From positions 1,178,001 through 1,242,000 of the forward strand of contig CAWCQU010000003.1 of the NCBI GenBank assembly GCA_963797765.1: a stretch of 64,000 nt of DNA, in the 5' to 3' direction. Under the pieces are notes generated by a model. It saw only the letters and a list, made by a program, of their open reading frames with translations. It had not been told where the DNA came from and did no database searches. This document shows, piece after piece, positions 29,294 through 37,974 of this stretch. The position numbers and the translations under genes are program-made. How positions within the stretch are numbered: position 1 is the first letter of the stretch; every line of letters starts with the position of its first letter. This DNA comes from JBGPTK01 sp963797765. GTDB taxonomy: Bacteria; Acidobacteriota; Terriglobia; Acidiferrales; UBA7541.

Positions 29294-30360
29294 TGAATTC
29301 CTTCGCGACAAGCCTTCTCACTCACCGCCCGGGCCGCATCTGGGCCGGATATTCCCTGCCCTTCCATGCCACGGTACCGCGCGTATTCTTCCACGCGGAC
29401 GCCAACAGCGCAAACGATATACAGAATCACCGCAGGCACATAATATAAGATGAATTTTCGCGGATAAGGATTCCGTGATAATTCAGCAGCATAGGCGGCG
29501 TGCCGCCCTGCCAACAATAACAATCCCAGAACCAATAGTACTCGTCCCGGGGAGTGCGCGAACCAAATCAAGCCCGCGGCAATCGATAGAACTGCGAGCC
29601 ATGGAAAAACCACGAAGACTTCTTTAGCCACGGCCAGTGCGGAACCGCCCATCAAAGGATAAAGATTCTTCGTCCAGCCTTGCCACATCGCGCTGAAGGA
29701 TCGGTACATGCGCGTGCGTGCGATGCCTTTCCCTGACGCAAAATAGATTCCATAGCCGGCCTGCTTCACCCGGCGCGCCAGGGCGACGTCTTCAAGCACC
29801 TCGCCCGCCACCGAGCGATGGCCGTCGATTGCTTCATACGCATCCCTGTGGATCAATACGAATTGCCCGTTGGCCGCAGCATCCCGCGAAGCGGGATCGT
29901 TCACCCGGGCGAAGGAAAATTTCTCCGCCAATCGGCAGTAAATGAATGGAATCAGAACCCGCTCCCAGAATGTGCGTGTTTCCTGTTCGGGCGAATAGGA
30001 GACCAGGGCAGCATTGTGCTCCTTTGCGTCAGCAAGCGCACGGGCTGTGGATCCAGGCAGGTGCTTGGTGTCTGCATCGGTGAATAGCAGCCACTCGCAA
30101 CGCGCCGATGCCGCGCCCAGCGAGACGGCATAGTTCTTGCCCATCCAGCCCACCGGCAAATCGCCTGTCTCCAGCAGTCTGAGCTGCGCCAGGTGTAGAG
30201 TCAGTTCGGCGAGAATCGCCGCCGTTCCGTCCGTGGATTGGTCGTCAACGACAATAATTTCAGCTACCTCGTTCTGCATGCTGAGCGACTCAACGACCCG
30301 CGCGATATTGGCTTCTTCATCTCTCGCGGGGATAATCACGGAAACGCGGGGAGAACTCAT
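29281..30360 (-). CDS. Membrane family-2 glycosyltransferase
   Basis: A 359-residue GT2 enzyme. The nucleotide-sugar strand VSVIIPARDEE is at residues 6-16, VVDDQSTDGT near 38-47 and the metal-binding FTDADT near 94-99. Two to three transmembrane helices follow after residue 245. The overall layout resembles glycosyltransferases acting on lipid or carotenoid acceptors (HpnB/CrtQ type), but the acceptor is unknown. It is first in an overlapping set with two PTPS genes and folE. Divergent from the TlpA gene. Confidence 0.8.
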   Translation of the reverse strand: MSSPRVSVIIPARDEEANIARVVESLSMQNEVAEIIVVDDQSTDGTAAILAELTLHLAQLRLLETGDLPVGWMGKNYAVSLGAASARCEWLLFTDADTKHLPGSTARALADAKEHNAALVSYSPEQETRTFWERVLIPFIYCRLAEKFSFARVNDPASRDAAANGQFVLIHRDAYEAIDGHRSVAGEVLEDVALARRVKQAGYGIYFASGKGIARTRMYRSFSAMWQGWTKNLYPLMGGSALAVAKEVFVVFPWLAVLSIAAGLIWFAHSPGRVLLVLGLLLLAGRHAAYAAELSRNPYPRKFILYYVPAVILYIVCAVGVRVEEYARYRGMEGQGISGPDAARAVSEKACREGIQWSE

Positions 30361-30416
30361 TGGATGGAAGGCGCGATTCGGCTCGCCCTGGGTCCGCTAA
30401 AGCAGATATTATAGGT

Positions 30417-30968
30417 GTGAATGGAGCCCTCTTGAACAAGAATCTGAAAAGAAACGCACTGACCGCCGTGGTGCTGGCCGGAATCGTTTTGATGATGTAT
30501 CTATTCGCCAGCCCTCTCTATCGTCAGGGCGAGCCAAGCCTGGCGGGAAAACCGGCGCACGATTTCAATTTTAGTCTCAACGGCAAGCCCTCATCGCTCG
30601 CCGATTTGCGCGGCAAAGTGGTGGTGCTTAATTTCTGGGCGACTTGGTGTCCGCCGTGTGTCGAGGAAGCGCCTGCATTGAATCAATTGCATCAGGCCAT
30701 TGCTTCGCAGGGCGGAGTAGTTCTGGGAATCAGCGTGGATGAAGACGACGAAGCCTACAAAAAATTCTTGGTGGACCACTCGATCGCATTCCCAAACTAT
30801 CGCGATCCTTCGAAGCAAATCGCAGCCGCCTATGGAACGTCTATGTTCCCGGAAACGTACATCATCGACCGTCAAGGGCGCATCGCCCGAAAAATCATCG
30901 GCCCTCAAGATTGGGACAGTCCTGACATGGTGGCCTACCTTCGTGATTTGATCAAAAAAGACGATTAG
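30417..30968 (+). CDS. TlpA/ResA-like membrane-anchored thioredoxin
   Basis: About 183 residues: one N-terminal membrane anchor (residues 14-31), then a redoxin domain with the active site WCPPC (C78, C81) and the cis-proline region MFPETYIID. It would act on the outer face of the inner membrane in reduction of disulfides, for example during cytochrome c maturation. GTG 30417 or TTG 30432 are possible starts; no ATG is suitable. The short gap to the divergent glycosyltransferase contains a TATTAT box at 30407. Confidence 0.85.
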   Translation: MNGALLNKNLKRNALTAVVLAGIVLMMYLFASPLYRQGEPSLAGKPAHDFNFSLNGKPSSLADLRGKVVVLNFWATWCPPCVEEAPALNQLHQAIASQGGVVLGISVDEDDEAYKKFLVDHSIAFPNYRDPSKQIAAAYGTSMFPETYIIDRQGRIARKIIGPQDWDSPDMVAYLRDLIKKDD

Positions 30969-31104
30969 TCGCCCTCCGTTTGCATCGTAGCTCCCCGGAT
31001 CGAGAGCAAAAGAGAAAAACCCAGCCCGGATGCGGCGCTAGAACGGCAGGTCAATTTCGTCGAGTGCTCGAGTGCGTTATGATTGAGTTCGAGGCGATAA
31101 TTGC

Positions 31105-33548
31105 ATGACTGTAAAAGATCCAATCTGCGGGATGGACGTAAATCCTGCTGGTGCGGCGGGTTCCTTCGAGCATGAAGGCAAGACGTATTATTTCTGCGGA
31201 AAGGGCTGCCTGGAAAAATTCAAATCGCTGGCCGGAAAGGCCCTCGTTGTCGCCTCTGAACCTGTAATTGCGCGGAAAACAGCGCCATCTTCCGCGTTAC
31301 CCATCGTTGCAGAGCAAGCAGATTACACTTGCCCGATGCACCCTGAAGTGCGCTCGCCGCAGCCAAGTGCGTGCCCGAAATGTGGGATGGCGCTTGAGCC
31401 TGTGACCGCGCAGGTCTTAGAAGCGCGTACGGAATATACCTGCCCGATGCACCCGGAAATTGTGCGCCCAGGACCGGGCTCTTGCCCGATCTGCGGGATG
31501 GCTCTGGAACCCCGCACCGCCTCAGCGGTTGCTGAAATAAATCCGGAACTTACGGACATGAGTAGGCGCTTCTGGATTTGCGCAGCACTAACGATTCCCG
31601 TGCTCGCCCTGGGTATGTCGGCAATGATTCCTGGCCGTCCGGTCCAGAATTCGCTGTCTCAGGGCTTGATCAATTGGCTTGAGTTCGTACTGGCGACGCC
31701 AGTGGTTCTTTGGGGCGGCTGGCCGTTTTTCGAGCGCGGGTGGCAATCGATCGTAAACCGCAGCCCGAACATGTTTACGCTGATCGCCATTGGCACCGGG
31801 ACCGCATTTGTGGATAGCGTGGTGGCGACGCTATTCCCGGGCATCTTTCCCGCATCATTCCGCGACCCCAGCGGGCAAGTGGAAGTCTATTTCGAAGCCG
31901 CAGTGGTGATCACCACCTTGGTCCTGCTTGGCCAAGTGCTTGAATTGCGCGCTCGCAGCCAGACCAGCAGCGCGATTCGAGGCCTTCTGGGACTTGCGCC
32001 GAAAACCGCGCGCCGGCTGGAGCCCGACGGCATGGAGCACGATGTCTCCCTCGATCAGGTAACTCCAGGCGACCGGCTTCGCGTGCGTCCTGGAGAGAAA
32101 ATTCCCGTTGATGGCATCGTCCTCGAAGGAGCGAGCCCGGTGGACGAATCCATGCTCACGGGCGAGCCGATACCAGTCGAAAAGCTCAAAGACAGCCGCG
32201 TTACCGGCGGTACGGTGAACGGATCAGGGAGCTTCGTCATGCGCGCCGAGCGAGTGGGCAGCGAGACTCTGCTCGCTCAAATTGTTCGAATGGTGAGTGA
32301 AGCGCAGCGTAGCCGCGCGCCCATCCAGCGGCTGGCGGACGTGGTGGCAGCTTATTTTGTTCCGGCGGTGGTGCTAATTGCCGCGATTACCTTTATCGGT
32401 TGGGGCCTGTTCGGCCCGCCACCGCGAATGGCTTTTGCGCTGCTCAATGCCGTGGCGGTGCTGATCATCGCCTGTCCGTGCGCCTTGGGTCTGGCCACTC
32501 CCATGGCGATTATGGTGGGAACTGGCCGCGGAGCGACCGCTGGCGTGTTAATTAAGAACGCGGAAGCGCTTGAGATTCTCGAGAAAGTAGACACGCTGGT
32601 CGTGGATAAGACGGGAACATTGACGGAAGGCAAGCCGCAGCTCGTATCGATTATTCCGCTGGATGAGCTTGATGAAACCGAATTGCTCCGCTTGGCTGCA
32701 AGCCTGGAGCGCGGCAGCGAACATCCGCTCGCCGCCGCCATCGTACAAGCCGCGCAGAGAAAAGGCCTGTCCCTTTCGGAAGCTTCGCAATTTGAATCGT
32801 TGACGGGGCAAGGGGTGCGCGGAGTGGTTGACGGATTGAACGTCTCTTTGGGAAATCGAAAGCTGATTGAACAATCCGGGAGTGGCGGCGATCTTCGATC
32901 GCCTAATGAAAAGGCAGACTCGCTGGGCAAGGATGGGCAGACCACGATGTTTTTGAATGTGGATGGGAAGGTGGCGGGGATTCTTGGCGTTGCCGATCCT
33001 ATTAAATCGTCCACGCTCGAAGCGATCCGCCTGCTCCACGCAGAGAACATTCGAGTGGTGATGCTCACGGGCGACAGCCGCTCACCGCCGAAACCGTGGC
33101 GAGCAAGACCGGAATCGACGAGATACACGCTGAGATTCTGCCCCAGCAGAAAAGTGAAATCGTCAAACAATTGCAGCAGCAGGGTCACATTGTCGCCATG
33201 GCTGGCGACGGCATCAACGACGCACCGGCACTTGCGCAAGCGAATGTAGGCATCGCCATGGGCACTGGAACGGATATCGCCATGGAAAGCGCATCGGTGA
33301 CGCTGGTGAAAGGTGACTTGCGTGGGATCGCTCGCGCGCGAAAGCTGAGCCGCGGCACGATGCGAAATATCCGCCAGAATCTTTTCTTCGCATTCATCTA
33401 TAACGCGCTCGGCTTACCGCTTGCCGCCGGCGTGCTCTATCCTGTCTTTGGCTGGTTGCTAAGTCCGATGATCGCCAGCGCCGCAATGACGTTTAGTTCC
33501 GTCTCCGTCATCGCCAATGCACTTCGACTGCGACACCTGGATCTCTAG
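31105..33548 (+). CDS. copA: Copper-translocating P1B-type ATPase with YHS and double CxMHP domains, one frameshift
   Basis: An inner-membrane Cu(I) exporter of about 815 residues. The N-terminus is a YHS domain (DPICGMDV, YYFCGKGCLEKF) and then two copies of the heavy-metal-binding motif (YTCPMHPE ... CPKCGMALEP and CPICGMALEP) in place of ordinary HMA domains. Core motifs are C457-P-C459, the phosphorylated D501 in DKTGTLTEG, and GDGINDAPALAQ. The frame breaks near 33083 between MLTGDSRS and AETVASKTGIDEIHAEILPQQK; both sides are normal. With a soluble N-terminal metal-loading module it could serve detoxification or delivery to oxidases. No regulator is adjacent. Confidence 0.88.
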
Positions 33549-33640
33549 CCGCGTCGCTTCAAACTCCACACAAACAAGAACAGCCGGTACCGGGAAAGAT
33601 CGCCGGCACCAGCTGCTATGTTGCACTCTGAGAAAACGGT

Positions 33641-34657
33641 TTATGGGGTTGGAATGGTTCCGGAAACTTCGCTCGAGAAAACACTTTCCGCGCCACTGGC
33701 GTCGATCGCCGTCACTACATAGAAGTAAATTTGTCCTGCCTGCACCGTTGAATCCGTGAACGTTTCGGTTCCCACTGGTGACGCCGTCAGCTTGGTGTAA
33801 GGTCCGCCCGTCGCTGGTCCGCGGTAAACGTTGTAGCCAGTGACTGTCGTAGTCGTGCTGGCATTCCAGTCCAGAACGGCTGTATGTGAGCTCGCAGCGC
33901 CCGCGCCCGATCCGATCAAAGTGATTGTTAATCCAGGGGCGTTGCTGGCCACCAAGACGCTTCCATTGAAGGTCGCCGCACTCGTTGGAGTAAACATTAC
34001 ATTTACTTCCGCGGTTTGGCTCGGAGTAAGCGTCATCGGGGCCGTTGCACCGCTTTTGGTAAAGTCCGCTCCAGTCAGTGTGATAGCGCTGATACTGACG
34101 TTGGTGTTGCCCGAATTAACCAGCGTTACCGATTGCTGGCTGTTGCTGCCCACCGGCACGGAACTAAAATTCAGGTTGCCCGCAGTGCTGGTAAGAGCTG
34201 CGGTCGATGCCACGCCAATTCCAGTGAGTGCGATCGTTGTAGCCGATCCGGTGGCGGCATTGGTCGCAAGAACCAACCTTCCGTTAATCGTTCCAGCCGA
34301 TTTCGGCTTGAAGTTCACATTGAATGTGTTGCTCTTTCCCGCGACGATGGTGAGCGGAGTTTTGAGCCCGCTCAGGGTATAGCCGACCCCGGTGACGTCC
34401 GACGAACTGACCGTCAGGGGTCCGGTGCCAGTGTTGGAAATCTTGATGGTCTGGGAGTTCTTGATTCCCACTGGCACATTGCTGAAATTCACTGCGCTCG
34501 GGGTTAAGGTCATTGTTGCACTTCCGTTCCGGTGATGGCGGCTTGCAAACTGTGCGACGTTCGCGCTGTTCTGGCTTAAATTTGCGCCTGGCGATGCATA
34601 CCCTGAGATTCCAGCCGCGGAGCAAAATGCAACAATGAAAAGCATTTTGGATTTCAT
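33641..34657 (-). CDS. Secreted choice-of-anchor-D / Hydin-domain protein with fibronectin-like C-terminus
   Basis: A 338-residue protein with a signal peptide (MKSKMLFIVAFCSAAGISGYA). Two ASPM/SPD-2/Hydin-type immunoglobulin-like repeats follow (NFSNVPVGIKNSQTIKI and NFSSVPVGSNSQQSVTL, each about 100 residues). Then comes a fibronectin type III-like domain (YNVYRGPATGGPY ... YFYVVTAIDASG). These are extracellular adhesive or structural modules common in Acidobacteriota. No enzymatic motif is seen. Monocistronic by position. Confidence 0.75.
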   Translation of the reverse strand: MKSKMLFIVAFCSAAGISGYASPGANLSQNSANVAQFASRHHRNGSATMTLTPSAVNFSNVPVGIKNSQTIKISNTGTGPLTVSSSDVTGVGYTLSGLKTPLTIVAGKSNTFNVNFKPKSAGTINGRLVLATNAATGSATTIALTGIGVASTAALTSTAGNLNFSSVPVGSNSQQSVTLVNSGNTNVSISAITLTGADFTKSGATAPMTLTPSQTAEVNVMFTPTSAATFNGSVLVASNAPGLTITLIGSGAGAASSHTAVLDWNASTTTTVTGYNVYRGPATGGPYTKLTASPVGTETFTDSTVQAGQIYFYVVTAIDASGAESVFSSEVSGTIPTP

Positions 34658-34886
34658 ATGGACACGAGTCCCTTTTTTGAATTTGGATTGCCTGGCTGGA
34701 AGGGGCGCGGAGGAAGCGAGTGAATCTAAAAACTCTCGTCTCTTCTGCTGGGAACAGTTTGCTAGATGAGCCCGGTTCGCACTACTGGCAGTCGGGCCAG
34801 TTCTGGTGCAGGAGTTGTCCCTGTACAGGAGACAGAAAATAGATCTGCTTTCGAATCCGGTTGGGGGTTTACGCGGCGCCCTCTGT

Positions 34887-34892
34887 TATAAT
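34887..34892 (+). promoter_or_regulatory. -10 box of a probable leaderless promoter
   Basis: A perfect TATAAT is followed by exactly six bases and the ATG at 34899, leaving no room for a ribosome-binding site. Confidence 0.5.
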
Positions 34893-34898
34893 CCCGCC

Positions 34899-35126
34899 AT
34901 GACTTTCATGCAGGCCACCTACGATTTGCAGGAGCCTCTCTCGCCGGAGCAACTCCGGGCTCTCGGGGAATTCGCGAACACTTATGGATTGCAACGCTTT
35001 CGGCTGGATGAGAAAACAAATCGCCTGAACTTTGAATATGACGCATCTCGACTTAAGGAAACCGTCGTCGAGCATGTCCTGCGACAAGCCAATATTCCCG
35101 TCCTCCGGCGAGTTGAGCCCGCGTAG
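34899..35126 (+). CDS. Small protein of unknown function
   Basis: A 75-residue acidic protein without signal or membrane segment. Its predicted alternating helix-strand pattern (LSPEQLRALGEFANTYGLQRFRLDEKTNRLNFEYDASRLKETVVEHVLRQANIPV) resembles a ferredoxin-like or heavy-metal-associated fold, but the CxxC of metal-binding members is absent. ATG 34899 is chosen because a TATAAT box lies six bases upstream; the frame extends upstream to 34806 without similarity. Followed by nearly 800 bp without a clear gene on the same strand. Role unknown. Confidence 0.6.
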   Translation: MTFMQATYDLQEPLSPEQLRALGEFANTYGLQRFRLDEKTNRLNFEYDASRLKETVVEHVLRQANIPVLRRVEPA

Positions 35127-35482
35127 CGAGTGGTTTCCAATCACTGTTGCTCGACTATTTCTCAAATGTGAATCGCAGGAAGCCACGCAATCCGTTTCAA
35201 TTCCCTTCAGACGCAACCAAAACGCCGTCAAGTTCTCCACCAACTCTGAAAAGCCCTGCAATAGCCGGTCTGTAGTTCTCGCTCCACCATCGTTTCTTCC
35301 CGGCTGAATCGTTTTGTTCGTTACAGAAATAATGATCCGCACCAAGCGATCTGCCCGATGTTTGGCATCAAGCACCCTACTAGGCTTCTTATTTTTGAAT
35401 GAGGGGTTCGGTTAAAGACGCCGCGTCCAAGGGTAGTCAGATCTGGGCTGAAAACGTGAAGTAAGGCCAGGAGAAAAAAGAA

Positions 35483-35508
35483 GGGCCCCCGCTTGGGATC
35501 GGGGGCCC
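35483..35508 (-). terminator. Strong intrinsic terminator, minus strand
   Basis: GGGCCCCCG and CGGGGGCCC form a perfect nine-base stem with an eight-base loop. Read on the minus strand, the hairpin is followed by TTCTTTTTTCTC, the layout of a Rho-independent terminator. No annotated minus-strand gene ends here, so it implies an unannotated transcript coming from higher coordinates. Confidence 0.75.
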
Positions 35509-35637
35509 TGTTGATCGCGTTCCGATGATCCGGTCTAGGCGTGACCGGATCTGGGGTCATCCATCCTAGCTTCCCTCTCAGAGGCAGGTGGGAACGATCC
35601 GCGCCACCAAGCAAGTGAGCCCCTTCCTCCTCACCGG

Positions 35638-35871
35638 CTAGATGATGTAGGTCGTTTGGAACGCGACCCTTCCTCGCTTATTGCAAATTCTTTGCCAAAG
35701 TTCTCGATCCCTTGTGTTCTGTAAACTGTCTCTAATATTTGGACTTAACTTTTCCGTAATCTGCTTGATTTCTTCTTCCCAGTCCGAATTGGGATTCCTG
35801 CTCTCCCGCTTTGGACATGGCTTCCATAACCCACGTTCGAATTCGCAATCGTTTTGCGCCCTCGCTTCCAT
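35638..35871 (-). CDS. Possible small protein, antisense to the DedA leader
   Basis: A 77-residue frame with a plausible helical C-terminal half (DWEEEIKQITEKL, then RDRELWQRICNKRG) in a locally AT-richer stretch. No family is recognised, and the start codon choice is uncertain because the frame is open further upstream. It is supported mainly by the terminator about 130 bp downstream on the same strand. Confidence 0.25.
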   Translation of the reverse strand: MEARAQNDCEFERGLWKPCPKRESRNPNSDWEEEIKQITEKLSPNIRDSLQNTRDRELWQRICNKRGRVAFQTTYII

Positions 35872-35915
35872 CACTTGCGCAACCAAGCCCCTATCAAGCA
35901 CTCTTACTACTCGCC

Positions 35916-36884
35916 ATGAAAGGCACACTCGAATTTCTGGTTCGTCACGGATACATGGTTCTATACGTATGGGTGGTTTGCGAGCAGATGGGACTGCCCG
36001 TCCCATCCATACCGATGCTGCTGGCCGCAGGCGCGCTCGCCGGGACGGGCCGAATGAATCTGGCAGCAGTGATCTTGCTGGCCGTGCTGGCCTGCCTGAC
36101 CAGCGATCTGGTTTGGTATGAATTGGGACTTCAGCGCGGCGCCAGAGTGTTGCAATGGATTTGCAAGATATCTCTGGAACCCGACTCTTGCGTTCGCCGC
36201 ACCGAGGATTTTTTCTTGCGGCTCGGCCCGAAGTCGCTGCTGATTGCCAAGTTCCTTCCCGGCCTGAATGCTGCCGCCGCTCCCGTAGCCGGCATTCTGA
36301 AGATCCGCCGGGCTCGATTTGTCTTCTACGACGCGCTCGGAGCCCTATTGTGGGCCAGCACGATTGCTGGGTTAGGCTACGTTTTTAGCAATCAATTGGA
36401 GGACGTAGCGACATATGCCCTGCGGCTGGGGGTTTCGCTTGCGATACTTGTCTTTGGCGGCTTGGGCGGATATATCTCTTGGAAGTATCTGCAACGCGAG
36501 CATTTCATTCGCACCTTGCGCATCGCCAGGATCACCCCGCAGGAACTGAAGCAGAAGTTGGATGCCGGAGAAGCCCTTCAAGTCGTAGACCTGCGCCAAG
36601 TGCTCGATTTCGAGGCCAATCCATTTGTCATCCCAGGCGCTCTCCATCTCGATCCCAGGGAAATTGAGGACCGCCACGTCGAGATCCCTCGTGACCGCGA
36701 GATCATCCTCTACTGCACTTGACCCAACGAGGCCACCAGCGCCCGTGCGGCGCTGCTGTTAAGAAGACGCGGAATCAAACGTGTCAGGCCGCTCCTCGGC
36801 GGTCTGGAAGCTTGGCGGGAGCAAGGCTACCCTTTCGAAAAACTGGACACGATCGCGATTGATCCGGCTCCGCCACCACAGTAA
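35916..36884 (+). CDS. DedA membrane protein-rhodanese fusion with in-frame TGA (candidate selenocysteine)
   Basis: Residues 1-200 form a DedA/SNARE-associated membrane domain (GLPVPSIPMLLAAGALAG, KFLPGLNAAAAPVAG, several hydrophobic helices). From about 205 a rhodanese domain follows (VVDLRQVLDFEANPFVIPGALHL). Codon 269 is TGA in ILYCT-TGA-PNEATSARAALLL. The same frame continues with conserved rhodanese C-terminal sequence (VRPLLGGLEAWREQGYPF) to a TAA at 36882. In homologues I know, this position is cysteine (YCSCPNE). It is therefore a selenocysteine codon, a nonsense mutation or a C-to-A base error. A hairpin 21 bases downstream has SECIS-like geometry. DedA proteins flip undecaprenyl phosphate or other lipids; the rhodanese would carry persulfide. 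ATG 35916 begins the DedA domain. Confidence 0.72.
36737..36755 (+). promoter_or_regulatory. SECIS-like hairpin downstream of the in-frame TGA
   Basis: CAGCGCC and GGCGCTG form a perfect seven-base stem with the five-base loop CGTGC. The loop starts 21 bases after the TGA at 36720-36722, inside the 16-37 base range typical of bacterial SECIS elements, and carries G within its first two positions plus a GU pair of bases. GC-rich coding sequence can form such a stem by chance. Confidence 0.35.
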
Positions 36885-36947
36885 GGGGCTGTATACCACC
36901 TCTGAATTGCCCGTCCGTTCACGCTTGTCCTTCCTCTTCCGCCACTG

Positions 36948-36953
36948 CATAAT
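36948..36953 (+). promoter_or_regulatory. -10 box of a probable leaderless promoter for the TlpA-like gene
   Basis: CATAAT is followed by exactly six bases and then the ATG at 36960; no Shine-Dalgarno sequence is present. The first base departs from the TANNNT pattern. Confidence 0.4.
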
Positions 36954-36959
36954 ATTGCT

Positions 36960-37823
36960 ATGCAAGGTATATCGACCGAGCGAATTCTTCTGACCGTTGC
37001 TTGCATAGCCGCGCTCAGCCTGGCGGGAACAACGGCCTTGCGCCATTCCGGCGCGAGGCCATCAGTTTCGAAAGCGGCTGCCAGTGATAACACTGCCGCC
37101 GAGGTAATTCGCTTCGCCAGCAATCCGGAACCAGTTCCGGCGTTTCTCGCGCGCGATCTGGATGGCCATGTGGTTTCCACCGCCGAATGGAATGGCAAGG
37201 TCACTCTGCTTACTTTTTGGGCCACCTGGTGCGGTCCTTGCCGCGCGGAAATTCCCATGCTGATCGATTTTGAAAAACAGTATAAAGGCCAGATGCAGGT
37301 GATCGGGATTTCCGTGGACGACGATTCGCCGGACAGGGTGAAAGAGTTTGTCCAGAAGGCCGGCATCAATTATCCCATCGTGATGTGGACTCGCGATATC
37401 GTCTCAAGATTTGGCGGAGTTCCCGCTCTTCCCACCACTTATGTCATTAATCGCGAAGGGCGCGTGATGCAAAAGCACGTTGGATTGGTCGCTCCAGAGA
37501 TTTACGAAACGGAACTTAAGTCGCTGTTGGGGCTGCCTGTGAATGCGACTGTCGAGACTTTCGTGGATCAGGGCCAGATTTGGATGAAGAATGCAGCCAA
37601 CGCGACGGAACTTCCCGGTCTCGATCTTACCAAGCTGAAGCCCGAACAACGCCGCGCCGCTTTGAAGAAACTCAATGCGCAGGACTGTTCTTGCGGCTGC
37701 GGTTTGACGCTTGCCCAGTGCCGGGTGAACGACTCCGCTTGTGCTGTAAGTCTGGGCCTGGCGAGAAAAATTGTTGACGAAGCCGCGAAATCAGCTCCCG
37801 CGGATCATTCTTCCTCGAACTGA
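36960..37823 (+). CDS. TlpA-like thioredoxin with cysteine-rich C-terminal extension
   Basis: A 287-residue exported or anchored protein with an N-terminal hydrophobic helix (residues 8-26). The redoxin domain has active site WCGPC (C91, C94) and cis-proline segment VPALPTTYVIN. An extra domain of about 85 residues ends in a tight cysteine cluster, C243, C245, C247, C254 and C261. That cluster is unlike ordinary TlpA and suggests metal or Fe-S binding, or copper handling in view of the copper ATPase 3.4 kb away. It follows the DedA-rhodanese gene by 75 bp. The function of the extension is unknown. Confidence 0.8.
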   Translation: MQGISTERILLTVACIAALSLAGTTALRHSGARPSVSKAAASDNTAAEVIRFASNPEPVPAFLARDLDGHVVSTAEWNGKVTLLTFWATWCGPCRAEIPMLIDFEKQYKGQMQVIGISVDDDSPDRVKEFVQKAGINYPIVMWTRDIVSRFGGVPALPTTYVINREGRVMQKHVGLVAPEIYETELKSLLGLPVNATVETFVDQGQIWMKNAANATELPGLDLTKLKPEQRRAALKKLNAQDCSCGCGLTLAQCRVNDSACAVSLGLARKIVDEAAKSAPADHSSSN

Positions 37824-37974
37824 ATTCACTTTCTTTTCCAGCCTGGGAAATCAGTCTCACATCGGTCCTCGGCGCTTTCACTGGCTTTCTCCCCGAGTCA
37901 TATCTCCTTGATTCCGTGGCTTATTCCCCGATTAATTCCTTCTCTATTGGCAGTGAAAGTGCCCGGTCCTTGGC

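Larger units (their letters stand above)
35127..35915. other. 789-bp region without a clear plus-strand gene; structured minus-strand segment
   Basis: No plus-strand gene is convincing here. On the minus strand a possible 77-residue reading frame (35871-35638, ending RVAFQTTYII) precedes a segment rich in inverted repeats. These include a perfect nine-base stem GATCCGGTC/GACCGGATC around 35531-35555 and an outer pairing of GATCG-TTCC with GGAA-CG-CGATC. The segment ends in the strong hairpin at 35483-35508 followed by a T-rich run. This looks like a minus-strand transcript with a structured 3' part. No known RNA family was recognised (6S, SRP, tmRNA, TPP and cobalamin signatures are absent). 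Confidence 0.4.

Noticed and set aside
34869..35375. Long minus-strand frame opposite the 75-residue protein
   Set aside because: It covers the better-supported plus-strand gene, which has a TATAAT box at ideal distance; the antisense product has no family likeness.
35321..35614. 97-residue minus-strand frame across the strong hairpin
   Set aside because: It runs through the terminator stem and the inverted repeats, which makes translation unlikely.
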